Source of the DNA: Ulva prolifera
Lineage: Eukaryota; Chlorophyta; Ulvophyceae; Ulvales; Ulvaceae
DNA: 64,000 nucleotides
Direction: 5' to 3'
NCBI GenBank assembly: GCA_023078555.1
Contig: CM041201.1
Location: 1,495,713-1,559,712 of the forward strand
Below, in pieces: positions 19,801-31,599 of this stretch. The position numbers and the translations under genes were made by a program. Positions within the stretch are counted from its first letter, which is position 1; every line of letters begins with the position of its first letter. The notes beneath the pieces are model-generated. The model saw only the letters and a list, made by a program, of their open reading frames with translations, was not told where the DNA came from and did no database searches.

Positions 19801-21249
19801 ACGTCTAAATTGAGACAACGTCTTGCAATTCCGTCGCGCTGTATACGGTACGCGCATGCGTGTGAGCACCACGAGCTCGTGTGTGATGATTCAACATGAC
19901 AAATTGGCATAACGTGCTGCACTTACACGGGTCTCTGAGGTGCGGGACACGCTTGCATAGCTGCACATGTTTTCATCATGCTGCAACAGTGGTGCAGGCG
20001 CTCACCATACATGCCTGCACAAGCGAATTCTTACTGCACGCATCTCTGAGTTTACAGATTCCAGATATGTGGTAACCTCAGTGACATTACACACTGCGTG
20101 GCGGTTCAGCCGAAGCATGACTAACGTGGAATTTGCACCGTGTCTCAGCGCAGCAAGTGATCACGGTACATGCGATCATGATGCTCAACCCCCTAATATG
20201 TATACGTGGCTACCTCATTATGCCTTGCTGACCGAGGCCAGTGACACTGCCAGTCCAAACTCGCTGGAAAGCAGCATAACAATCGCAGTCCATACGGAAC
20301 GATGCCATTTTAATTCCTAATTGATAGACTGATGTGTGCACTCTGGGCTTTAACGGCCGTCTCACGTATGCAACATGGCTTTTTGTCTGATCTGCAGGCG
20401 TCGATCGTGTTCTAATCATATCTGACAGTGTGCTGTTGGTCACTGCTTATGGTGACACTTGAAGCCTGTGCAATGATGAGTGTCAGCTGACGTTTCGAAT
20501 CAGATGGAGCATCATCGTTGCTGGGAAAGGCGCTACTGACAGCCAGTTATCCTGGTGCAGCACATCACTGCTGGGGATGCATCCATGCCACGCGACGCCA
20601 TGATGGCCACATTGAGCCTGCTCCTGCTCTGACCTGTCCAGTGTCTGTGTTGCCAGTGCATTCCTGCTCCATTGCAGGGAATGACGTGTGCCAGAACTGT
20701 TCACATACGACTTGTCTTCCTGAGCAAGCCCAGCTCATTTACAACCCCAGACACTAACTGCAGCCATTCCAACGCAATCGTCCGGCACTTGATTGTCTGG
20801 GTATTGTGCATAGAAATGCCCCATACCAGCGTGTACAAGCAAATGCTGTACATCTGGTGTTTCTGGCCCCAACGGCCGTGGCCTCTGCAATGAGAGTGCA
20901 CATTGTGTTGGACAGAGAAAGAGGGTGTGGCCAAGCATGTCACACAATATACACACTGTAGTGTTGGGGAGATCCTTTGCCGAATGATGCGTTGACTTGC
21001 TATGCTGCCTCAGAGGCACGCGTGCCAAGGAAACACATTGACTGCCTTGAGCCTTGTGGACATGACACGCCAGAGATAATTATGACTTCAACCTGCCCAA
21101 ATGAAGGTCCACGACCGCGAGGGACCCTTGTTCTGCCTGGTCCATGCAGTGTGACCCAGAAGCATTACCCAGAATTACTACTGCTGTTGCGGTGTTACTA
21201 TCATGGCAGTAGACCCTGCTGTATCATGAATGCTCACACTGCAGGCAGT
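16871..21249. other. Gene-poor stretch
   Basis: No reading frame with recognisable protein features on either strand. GC content is lower than in the gene blocks. It contains a diverged repeat near 17885-18315 (matching 13250-13790) and a small imperfect hairpin near 18882-18915 built on CAATTG. I see no transposase or reverse-transcriptase motif. Confidence 0.5.
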
Positions 21250-21280
21250 TGCTGCCTTTGTCCTTGTAACACACTGCAGG
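21240..21280 (+). repeat. Short dispersed repeat with CTTGTAACACA core
   Basis: GCTGCCTTTGTCCTTGTAAC followed by ACA. Related stretches occur near 22890-22930, 23170-23215, 24790-24820 and 41125-41155, and inverted forms appear near 42800 and 43010. Confidence 0.5.
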
Positions 21281-22559
21281 CAGTGTTGAGTGGCTTCAGT
21301 GCCACGAGCTTACTCTGTGATACGTGACGGCTGCAGTTTGGCGTGGTTGCGCTGTGCTGTGTGTTGCTGTATGGTTCCTTCAGTGCTGCCTGCCTCTCTG
21401 ACTCTTTCCATGTACGAATGAAGGTGGTCTCAGGGGCTGTGTCTCATCGACCAGCAGGCTGTGGCAGGGCAAACATGCATTTTCATACCAGTACTAATGC
21501 ACATCCAAACTGGAAGTTGTGCTTAGGGGCGGCCTAGGCTGAGGTCAGCCTGGGAGTAAGGTCTTGTCACCAAGGCCTGCAACACAATGCCACACCAACA
21601 GCCACGGAGACCAGGCACTGCACTCGTAAAGGTGCCGAGTGACCAACTCGTGATGGCCTGCACATGGCTTCAAGGGTGCCGTTACTTACATAGGTTTCCT
21701 GTTTACCAAGTAGATTTCCTGCCAACAAATTGCAAGCCACAAGTTTAGCACGAGCATGTCACTCACACAAGTTTGCGCTATTGTGCGAATGGGAAAACCC
21801 ATCAGGCACTGATGCTCTCAATCATTCTGCATTGTCATGACTTCTCCTGTTCCAAGGGGCATGTTCAGATGTCTAAATGCTCTGACGCAGTGGCCTGAGC
21901 ACCTGCAGCCTATCAGGAAGAGGTGAGCGTGTAATTGAATTGTCAATGTCCCGGTGCATGACACTTGACTATGTTATCATGCACACATGAAAATGCCATT
22001 GCTGCTGCCACTGGCTGTGCTTACAGTGGGAGAGGCTCACGCGGGCTGTGCATCTGAACGATGTATGCTGACAATGCATACCGTTGTCTGCAGGTGCAGT
22101 GCATAGTACTGCCAGTACATCTCTACTTCACTCTTGCCACGCCACGCCACGTCACCCCTGGAGACCATCAACAGTACTAGTACTGTTGGCTGTGTGAGCT
22201 GTGCAGGCGAGCTTGTGTGGTAATGCACTGGCCGCTGCGCCTGTGACTCATGCTCAAGTACACACAGCATGGCTATATATATAGCACACACAGCAGTATA
22301 AGCACAATTCCCTAGTTGTACTGGTAGACCGGTAAAGGCAGCACAAGACTCATGACCGGTCACAGTACCGATTGCAAGGTATGCTGTCCTGCAAGCTTGC
22401 ATCTGCAGAACTCTGCCACATGGACTGCCCGTGGCTCCAAGTTTACATCTGGCGAGAAGCGCACTTGTGGTCACTCTGTGTCTGTCCGACCGAATCGTGA
22501 ACCCCTGCCACGTTGCCAAGTGCTGGAAGTCTGCCCTGCCGCGGACACATCACAGACCG

Positions 22560-22930
22560 GGCTTGCGTGGTGTGCTGTGGCTCGGGGGGTGGGGGTGGGG
22601 TTTGGGGCTAAGGCGGCCCCCGGCAATCGGGCGGCCATGATGGGCGGCCTCAGGCAGCAGTGTGTTGGGCGTGGCCCTGTCGTGCGGCGGCGGGCGTTGT
22701 GGTGTTTGCAGTTGTGTTATTGTGTGTGGGCCGTGAGGTCTGTGCGTGTGTGTATGGGTGTGTGGGTGTGTGCTTGGCGGTCTGCGGATCTGTGTCGTGT
22801 GCTGCGCCGGTGATGGGTTTCCTGGGCGTGGTGGGTGTCACGTGCGTGGGTGGCTGGGTGTTTACTGCGTTTGTGTGCTTCTTTCGCGGTGCTGCCCGGC
22901 TTGCTGCCTTTGTCCTTGTAACACATCACA
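22560..22930 (+). repeat. G/T-rich low-complexity stretch ending in the dispersed core
   Basis: Long GT/TG-rich text (about 22680-22860) leads into TTCGCGGTGCTGCCCGGC and then GTCCTTGTAACACA. The start of that block, TTCGCGGTGCTGCCC, recurs at about 23174. No supported gene. Confidence 0.45.
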
Positions 22931-23214
22931 GACCTCCCGCAGCGCTCGTAATTGCGGCCAGTATCAATGGCATCGCATTGCGCTGGCTCTGCTGCCACTG
23001 CTGCACGTGCAGCAGTGCACTCACCACATTACACGCAAGTCCAAAGCTGTGTCTGCATACAGTCAGAAGTAACTGCACCGGCAAATGTGCAACGGCCCCC
23101 AGCTACATGCATGTGCACCCACACGTTCCAGGCCCGGGTTGCTGGTTGTGTTCTTAGGCCTGCTTGCTGCTTTCGCGGTGCTGCCCGCCTCGCCTCCTTC
23201 ATCCGTGCAACACC

Positions 23215-23300
23215 TTCAGCATTTGTGGTCCCGTTGACTCGGAGTTGCCAATGTCCTCTTCAGGATACGGCTCAGTAATGTCAGAATTCGCTGTACGTTA
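23215..23300 (+). repeat. Diverged SINE-like repeat copy
   Basis: TTTGTGGTCCCGTTGACTCG, then AGGATACGGCTCAGTAA, then a degraded tail. Same block order as the better copies at 13367, 37605 and 48573. Confidence 0.6.
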
Positions 23301-23638
23301 CATCCAAGACCACTGCTGTCGTTGGTGGCGTTGGTGCGCTTGTGCGTTGCCCAGGCGGTGCTACCGGCCTCTTGGACTTTCTCCTCGAGCACGGCCACCT
23401 CTATCCCCTCGCACCGCTGAGCCCATCCTGGGGCCCGCCTCCTCCGGATGCAAGTGTTGCAAGGAGAAAGACGAAGATGCAGGCAGCGCCGAGCACAGCA
23501 CACAGCATACACCAGTGATACCTCACACCCCCTACCAGTGGCTCTGCCCTGCACCATGGAGGCAGGAGCATCCGGAATTCTGCCGTGCACCATGGAGGAA
23601 GGAGCATCCCCAAGTCACCACAGCCACTCCAGCGCACC

Positions 23639-23683
23639 TGTGGCAATCCAGTGATATGGCTGCTACACCACTGGATTGCCACA
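23639..23683. repeat. Inverted repeat, 15-bp arms
   Basis: Arms 23639-23653 and 23669-23683 pair exactly around a 15-nt loop. Arm core related to the inverted repeat at 734-774. Confidence 0.7.
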
Positions 23684-23689
23684 TGTAGC

Positions 23690-24420
23690 ACCCCAATCAC
23701 AACGCGCCCGAGCGCACGATCCCCACGCCCCCACGCCGAGGCGCCCACGCGCGTTGTGGGGCCCAGCTGCGCGGGCACCGTGCGGGCGCGGATGTGCTGA
23801 ATGGACACAGCCGAGGAGGCAGGCGGCGCTGCGCAGGAGGCGGTGCGCAGCACCAGAACAGGCCCGGCACGAAGCTCACCCGAAGCCCTCCGCCGGCCCA
23901 GCCGAGACTCTCAGCCGGCCCAGCCGACGCTCTCAGCCGGCCCAGCCAAGGCTCTCAGCCGCCGGCCGCCATGCTGCGGCACGGCGCGGGCGCTGGCGGG
24001 TGTGCCACGCACCATCGAGGCCGACGCGGCGGCGAGCCTGCTGAGACGCGGATTTGTCCGGGGATGGGCGGGAGGGCGTGGGTGCCGCGGCCCCCGAGGC
24101 AGCCCACCGTGGGACCGCTATCCGACTACAAGAGGCCGCAACCCCTGAGTCCGCACGGCTACCCGGACACGTTTGCCGTGCATCAGATCGAGACCCGCCG
24201 CCCCCGCTCACGCCTCCGCAGCCAAAGCGCGTACCGCACCCCATCAGGGCACTGCTATAGCACCATGCATGGTGCTGCTCATATGACTGCATGCCATGCA
24301 GCCGCCACTGGTAGCCACACTGTGCGCCCGGCTGAGCTTAACGTCCAGACGGCGGAGGCCAAGCGGGGGGCCAGCAGCGCGAGCTTGATCATGGTAGATG
24401 CCCAGGGGGGCGGGTGTGCG
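23690..24420 (+). other. GC-rich island with open frames, gene not established
   Basis: A GC-rich block with long open frames in several registers. One plus-strand frame reads QPTVGPLSDYKRPQPL and then FAVHQIETRRPRSRLRSQS near 24105-24235, which looks more protein-like than its alternatives. I could not place splice sites or recognise a family. A CGGCCCAGCC motif repeats several times near 23895-23945. Confidence 0.25.
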
Positions 24421-25932
24421 GCCATATGCTTCGGATGCATGCATGCGTATGAAGCCGCCTGTGGTTGTGAATTCGGTCAGATTCTTCTTGTCTTGAATCA
24501 TTTTTCTTGCACCCCGTGAGCTGATGCTGTCTTGTGCCCAGAGGGACCGCAGGTTGGCGCGGCACTGCCACGTGCAGTGCAAATGCTTAAGCCCTCGGCA
24601 GCTCGGATAGCAGCTGCAGGGCGTGCATGCGATCATGCTCACCCCCGTTCCCATCTGTGCAATGTGGGCACTGCTTCATTCGGGAGTCGTTGCCGTCATG
24701 CTGGCTAGTTCACAAGTGTGCCACCACCACGGCTGTTAACAAATTTGCACACATCAGCACTCACGAGTTTGTGCTCTATTCCTGTGCATGTGCTGCCTGC
24801 CTCTGCGACGTGTAACACAATCGCGATCACCATCACCGTGCTGTCATGCAAGGTCTACTCCATGCCTGAGATCGTCAGCATACCACGACGTCGACAGTGT
24901 CGGTTCGGTACATGTTCGTGACGCGGGAAAACGCATTGGGAGCGCCCGTCGTGCCTGCATGTATCTAATTACAAAAAGTAGCAGGTGGCCATGGCCATAG
25001 ATAATTATCTCTCGAGAAACCTGCAATCTCAAGGGGGGTTCAAAGATATATATCATCGCAGATACTTCGGTAAGTAGGTAGGTGAAGTGCGCGATCATAG
25101 CGGTGCTTACATCGGATACGCTAGGTGGCGCTATGGCGGCTGATACCGACACCGTGCACCAGCAAAATGGCGGGGGCATCAATGACATGGCTCGTTCGCA
25201 AATCACAAGGTGTGACGGCAGCCGCCACACGCCGCCACGGGACAGTGGTCACTGTATACACATGACCCGGTGCTGCCCGACACCTCTGACGATCGAGCAA
25301 CGCCCATTCTACTGTCCCGGTGTGCCACTGCAGCTGTCAGTAAATCAGAGACTCTTTCCGTTGCGCTCGCTTGAGTAGGTGCTGTGCGTTGGAGATGCGT
25401 GATAAAAATCTTCCCCTTTGCGACATATGAAATTCCATTTCGATAGAACTGAGGGCCCTCCCGGGTTCCGGTGCACCTCGGTGTCGTGCAAACTCCAATA
25501 GCGAGCACAGGCGGAAACACGATAACCGGCGAAGCTGAAGTGCGCAAACGCGCGTACGATCAATCCTGAACGCATCATAATACAGCTTGGCGCCAAGGTA
25601 TGGATAGCGACGGTGCAGGACCTTTCAGGTATGCTTCTTGCCGCTTGCTACGCCATGCCAGCTGATGCTCCAGCAGTTTCGCTCTCTCTTTCCAGAGCAT
25701 GGCCCAACCCATGATATGTTCCGACTATTGGCGACGTGCTTGTTGTTTCACCACTGCCTGTTTGTGCGGTGGGCAGGGCATTGTCACTGGCGCAATGCTG
25801 TACTGACATAATTATGTCCATAAGCGATTCGGACAGGCCAAGTCGAGACTGTAAAAGGGGTGAATAATACGTATTCGATAGGAATATGATTTGAGAGAAC
25901 GTCTACGCTGACAGACATGCAGTGGGCGCTCG
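24421..25932. other. No gene seen
   Basis: Low-GC text with no supported ORF on either strand. One partial copy of the TGTAACACA motif occurs near 24808. Confidence 0.45.
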
Positions 25933-27700
25933 ATGCAAGCGTGCAGCGCTGCAGAAAGCATCGAGCCCGTTCTGTGCAGAGAGTCTCGGGATGTGACATC
26001 CCCCAAACCTTTACCAAAGCTAGCCCCACTGCACCCCGTGAAGACCCCGCAAGTGCATATCAGTGCGTGGGCCAGGCGCAAGTTTAGGCAACCGGTACGG
26101 CAGAAGCAGCAGCCTCGGCGCGAGCTACTCCACACTCAAACATTCCCAGCTCCGTCGCGTCTACGACGTATAACAGAAGAAGATGGATCTGCGAAGATCA
26201 GTTCCCGTGATACATGGAATGAGCTAGCTTTCAGGGAACACGGCCAGGTATGTCGAACTCGGGGATCGCCACGGCTAAACACAGACGGAAGTGACGTCCG
26301 CGCTGTGCATCGGTGCAAACTGTATACAGAGCGCTAATCGAAGTATGCCGTTGCAGATGAGACAGTGGCATCTCTGCTGTCAGAGCTGTGGGCTCCTCCA
26401 TGTGTACGCCTTGCCACGTAGCTTCCAACTTCTGCCCCCGCCTCGCGAACAGCAAGTACTTGCCACGACCGCAACACAATCACGTCACTCAGACACGAGT
26501 CTATCGGCACAGGTTGCAGTAGTCCCTCCCTCCTTAGGATCAAGCCAGCCTTCACCACAACCGCAAGCAGGCCATCCAGTTTCCAGCACGTCACCACTAC
26601 AGTTGGCGAAAATTGCCATCCGTTTCGCCGAGGACGATTCACATGCGCATCCACAGCCTTCCAAAGACAGTCAGGTGCCTTCCACATGCTCAGGAGGTTC
26701 CCAGTGCCCTTGCTAACATGTGCCAATAATGTGTGCTACCAACATTGATGCATAATGCATACCTGCTACCAATGGCCTGTTGTTGCTGCGGTTGCAGCGC
26801 TTGCCAGCAGAAGGCTCTTGCTGCCAGGTCTGCCTGGACCAAATCGGGTTGTCCACATGATTAACTGCTGACAACCTTACTGCCTAGATACGACCTACAC
26901 AATCGCCTCGTGTTGTGCAGGAGCACCTACAGGCCTATACAGCTGACCACAAACGCATGGCCAGTTCCCCAGGTGGGTTGACCTATGCACCACACCCAGA
27001 CGTGACGCAGCTCCGCTGCACGCTGCTCAACATCGCAGACTCCGCCACGGGCCTTAGCGCCGCGGTACGCCCGCCCTCCATTACCTCTGCCAAACTCTCC
27101 TCCACATCGGCCTCTCTTCTGTGATCTCCTGTTCAAACCACGCACGTCATCATCAAGTGACCAGCATCGGGCGGTCTGCCGAGTGGATCAGGTTGTTGAG
27201 CAGCAAGCTCTCTCGCGTGCCCGGCCGGAACTCCTATGCGTGATCCCTCCACTCAACGGAGACCTGGACCCCACCCCGTATGCTGCAAGCAGGGCGTTTG
27301 TCCGCCCTGAATACAACCGGCCCATGCAGATCTCCAAGCGGCGTGGCTCGGGAGGTGGTGTGGTGCCACTCTGGGACGATGCGAGCTGCGGCACCTCCAG
27401 CCACCTGATCCCCAGCTGTCCCGGCGCAGCGCCGCACCGGGACAGCTCGGCAGACGCGCGTCCCTGCGGCAAGCCGTGCCGGTCGGCGGCTGAAGCCCCC
27501 TCTGTGCGGCAGGCGGGCACAGGCGGCGCCGCCGACACGGCCACAGCCCCCCCTTCTCCCGCATGCTCCGCGCCGCCGGCCTGCCCGCCACGGCAGCCCC
27601 TGCGGCGGCTGGCGCGCGGCCTGCGCGGGTGTTTGTGTCCCCGAGGACGCTGCAGCGCGGCACAGCGGCGGCCGCCGGGCCTCCGGCGAGCGGGGTGGGG
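25933..27700 (+). CDS. Unrecognised protein, four candidate exons
   Basis: Exons 25933-26247, 26357-26674, 26921-27064 and 27192 onward all join in phase 0 at plausible sites: CAG|GTATGT with acceptor TTGCAG, CAG|GTGCCT with GTGCAG, GCG|GTACGC with ATCAG. An ATG at 25933 could be the start. The product is Pro/Ser/Gln-rich in exon 2 and more ordered later (EHLQAYTADHKRM, VTQLRCTLLNIADSATGLS, YAASRAFVRPEYNRPMQISK). The 3' end is not resolved; the frame stays open to 27911 and a donor near 27630 is possible. No family recognised, no motif found. Four in-phase joins argue against chance, but conservation data are lacking. Confidence 0.4.
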
Positions 27701-27762
27701 CACTTCGGTTCACAGCTGCTTTGGTTCACTGGTGCGACCCATGGAGTGTACAGATCGTGCCG

Positions 27763-27798
27763 GTGCTGCTCGTGGTGTGGCAGCACCACGAGCAGCAC
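27763..27798. repeat. Perfect inverted repeat, 15-bp arms, 6-nt loop
   Basis: GTGCTGCTCGTGGTG at 27763-27777 pairs with 27784-27798. It could form a stable hairpin in RNA if transcribed. Confidence 0.75.
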
Positions 27799-27947
27799 GT
27801 GTGTGCTGTGACGGCGAACGTGCATCTGGAGAGTGTGCAGTGCTAGTGCGGTGCATGCTGGTGCCCCTGTGCCATGCCTCGCCTGGCATGCATTCATTTC
27901 TGCTGTGTTGACAGGACGGGGTCGGAGAGGCAGGTAGCCCCACGGTT

Positions 27948-27998
27948 TGTCTGTCGCTACACGTGTCTGTCGCTACACGTGTCTGTCGCTACACGTGT
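27948..27998 (+). repeat. Three-copy 16-bp tandem repeat
   Basis: Unit ACGTGTCTGTCGCTAC, three near-perfect copies. Confidence 0.85.
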
Positions 27999-28524
27999 GT
28001 ATCGTCCGGACCAGGTGCTGGCCATCATGTGCGTGGGAGGAGGGGAGGGGTGTCACACCAGAAGCGCGATCCACGTGCGCTGGCGCCGGCGCAGCATGCC
28101 CGACTCTGTGTTGTTCAAAGACTTGACAACTCTCTTGCCGACTCACAAGCGCCTCAGCGCTGTTGGGATGCAGGCTGACCTCGGGATAGGCGCTCCACAA
28201 CGGCGCTCGAATTCGTGCCGCGTGGCCCGGCGAGGCAGGTGACCTTCACAAACCCTGCGCCTATTCGCGCGTCACTCTGGCATGGCTAAGCTGAACCGTT
28301 GATGGTGCACCCAACAGCCACGGACCTGCGGCATTCTGCCTGCTGCCTTCTGGCTCGGCCTGCTCTGCCCGGCGCGCTGCAGCCACAGGCACCCCCCCCC
28401 CTCCCCCATGCACACGCGCTCCTCCGTAGTGGCTGAATGCGGCCCGTCACGCCTGTGCCTGTGGGGTCTGGGGCCGGTTTTTTGTACGCCGTGTGATCAG
28501 GCTGGCACGTTTGGCACTGAGGAC

Positions 28525-28662
28525 ACACGCACGCCGCCAGGGACGTGTGGTGGCGTGCTCAAGCCACACACGCGCGCCGTCAGGGACGTGTGGTGGCGTG
28601 CTCAAGCCACACACGCACGCCGCCAGGGACGTGTGGTGGCGTGCTCAAGCCACACACGTGCG
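28525..28662 (+). repeat. Three-copy 43-bp tandem repeat
   Basis: Units start at 28540, 28583 and 28626 with GGGACGTGTGGTGGCGTGCT and a CACACACGC(A/G)CGCCG(C/T)CA spacer. A 43-bp period cycles through all three frames, so it is unlikely to encode a protein repeat. Confidence 0.9.
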
Positions 28663-30077
28663 GGCTGGTGAGATCGCCGGCCTGCGCTGCCGTGTGCCTG
28701 CTCCATCTGCGCTGCGAGCGCACAACCATGTCACAGCAGCCTGACGGGGAAGTGTGAGCCTCTCTGCCACATGGCAAGGGACAGCGCAGTGGCTCCTCTT
28801 CTCTGGTGCAGAGTGGGGCAGGGCATTTGAGGGACATGGAAGCCCTATATGTGGCAGATTGTGAGTGTTCTAAGGTCAAAGGCGGGCACCACCGCGAAAC
28901 CAGCAGATTATGCGTGTAGCCAGCTGCTGTGATGCACATACAGAGATGACGTGGCATCATACGTAGCACAGCTGGGAGAGCGTGTGCAACACGGAGACCG
29001 GGTTGACGACACAGGCCTTGGTGGTGGGGTGTGTGCTTGCGTGTCCTTCGCCGCAGCCTCTTTCATGTGACCGCTAGTTTGCAGGAGGCTGCAGCTGGAC
29101 TGCGACGGAGGGTATGGCACATGTGTGCATTGGTCACTGATGGCATTCATGTCAGTTGGATGGCAAGTGTTCTGAAAGCCATGAGTTCTGAAATGTTGGC
29201 GGTGGAGGGGTGGCACCTTTTCGGTGGGTACCTGCGGCCTATACTATAACAGAACTCGACGATCGCGTTTCTTGCCTATGGCAACCGTCTGTAATACTCT
29301 GACCGTCTGTAGACTCTGTAACGAATCAGGTTGCCCTGAAGGTCGAGATCACCCGAGACCGGAGACAGCAGGTTGACGCAAATTTGAATACAGCCGAGCA
29401 CGCGTGACGGCGACCCGCGCGAGTGCATGCATGGCGGAGCGCTCGCTGGGATGCATTACATAGATAAGCTGGTGAGGCACCGTGACACCAGCGATGATCG
29501 CACGTGTAAGTTACACGGTGTAGCACCGCACTATAGCTAGTGTCATCGGGCATTCGCGATTGGAGTCATTGATGACACTGCTTGTGCGGGCCGCGACTGC
29601 CACAGTGTGTTGCAGCATGAGCGGGTGTCGACAGGCAGAAGTTTCAGTGAAAAAAGGAGTCTTTCTAATCCTGGAGTGCGCCCACCCACCCACACACACA
29701 AACCCACCAGCTACAGCCCACCCGCCCACAAACACACACATATGGGCACACCACAGCCACACCCTCTGCGGCCCCGCGCAAGACCGGGCAGTCCGGCCGC
29801 CCGGCTGCGGGGGCCCGTGGCTAGCCCCCCGGCCCCCGATCGCGCCCCTCACCCGCGGGGCCATCGCCATGGCGAGAAGCTCGTACCTAAGGTGCCCCGA
29901 CCAAGGACGAGGCTCCCCAGTTTGCATAGTCTACATAGCGTTGTGTTGCATGGAATGTGGCACTGGTCCCGCGGCCGGTCCAGCAGCGCTGGCCATTCTG
30001 ATCATCTGCCTCGCGATCGTGCCTTGCACCTGGTTGGCACCTAGGAGCTCTGCCTCACTGCCAGAGTCACGCTTCAA

Positions 30078-30142
30078 GGCAAGCGCAGCCACAAGCAGCT
30101 CGAGAGAAAGTTGCTGTCGAGCTGCTTGTGGCTGCGCTTGCC
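30078..30142. repeat. Perfect inverted repeat, 26-bp arms, 13-nt loop
   Basis: Arms 30078-30103 and 30117-30142 are exact complements (outer end GGCAAGCGC, inner end CAGCTCGA). No coding frame spans it convincingly. Confidence 0.9.
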
Positions 30143-30478
30143 ACATTCCAGCCAGAATATAAAAAGACTATACTCACAGGCTCCTGGTAAACCACCCGCT
30201 GGAGGCTTGCCAGCCTGGCCGTCTCGTCCTCTCCTTGAGTTGGCTAGGAGTCTGCAATGCCACTGCAGACTGGGCTGGTACAGAGTCCTGCACCGGCAAA
30301 GGTTTGTGGAATCATAGGCGAGTGGGTCATCTAGTCTGTAGCAATTTGATTGCCACTCCAACCAATTCATGCAGGTGGGGCCGGCTGTGGCCTCAGTAGG
30401 CTTGGCTACTGCAAAGCACGGTCAGTGCTGCGCTAGGCGCTGTGAGGTCTGTGGCACACCGGCAGCTAGCTAGTAGAT

Positions 30479-30522
30479 CCTGCACAACTGCGGGCCGGCC
30501 ATGTGGCCCGCAGTTGTGCAGG
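30479..30522. repeat. Perfect inverted repeat, 18-bp arms, 8-nt loop
   Basis: Arms 30479-30496 and 30505-30522 (CCTGCACAACTGCGGGCC and its complement). Confidence 0.9.
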
Positions 30523-31599
30523 AAATCCACGAATTCGGTGAATGAAACACAGTGTACATGTGAATGTGTGGGCCTTGTCTGCTGTGCATTAGGGGTGCTG
30601 ATGTTGGGGCTCGTCTGGTCAATACACATTCCTCAAAGCCCCGTTCGTGTGACCGCGTGCATGCATGATCAAGCCCATGCGCCACAGCCAGGAGCACACG
30701 TGGTAATCGGATCAGATGCACCGACAGCAGCACGTGCGTCATATGGACCCCGGGCTGTGCATGATCGTTTCCAAGCGCGCGCCAGCAAATGAGTAGCTGC
30801 AAGGATGGAGAGCATGGAGCGCATGCTGCAGATTCACGGTTCACGACGTCCAAAGACGTGCACATACTTTTGTGGTGCATGCACCAAGATCGCCGTGCGT
30901 CGTTTGGGGCTTGAACTCAGGCATCGTCCTATAGCGTTTAAATCATGAAGCCCGGCAGCTTGGCGGCTGATGCGTACTCAAGGCACATGCATGCAAGCGG
31001 CTTCAGAGATCGGATCCCGTGGGGCCGCCACAACGCCCATGATGGATCATCTCCTTCAGCACTGCCGGCATGCGCATGGGTCGCATGGGTCGCATGGGTC
31101 GGCGGGCCGAATGTGACAACGCCTACGCCTGCAGAAGCGATTGGAATTGAAGGGCGATGCTTGTTTCTGCCATGTCGAAGCTCGTCCCAAAGATGCTGCT
31201 GACGCATACGAATCTTACCAGACTGCCTGCAGCTGCAATGAAGCCCTGTGATACCCCCTAGCTGTAGCTCGCGTGTTGACGCAGACGCCAGCATGGCGTT
31301 GTCGTGACATTAGCGGCCACCGATCTTCCAGCAGCGAAAGAGTTGATGAAGGTGCAACTCGCGCTGTCGTGTTGACCCGTGCTGCTCTGCTATTCAAACA
31401 CAACCACCATTTCAGTTCGACTGCCTGCATATACAAGTTCGGGGCCTGCATCTCCATGTGCAGAGCCAACACATTCAAAGCATGGTGATAAACTTTGATA
31501 CACTTTGGCATGGCCGTGGATGCTGAAGAGCCTGCTGCTTGTTGCTTTCTGACCCGGCAGGTCGTTTGTTCCCCATGCAGGAAGCGAGCGACTTGACAG

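Noticed and set aside
17000-25900. Retrotransposon or transposase gene
   Set aside because: No reverse-transcriptase, integrase or DDE-type motif was seen in any long frame; only short repeats are visible.
27175-27260. tRNA-like text with a CCGAGTGGATCAGG A box
   Set aside because: It resembles the A box of a Leu/Ser tRNA, but no B box or acceptor stem follows at the right distance, and the position is a splice acceptor of the candidate gene at 25933-27700.
28505-28665. Possible CRISPR array
   Set aside because: Three 43-bp units without distinct spacers in a eukaryotic intergenic region; a simple tandem repeat.
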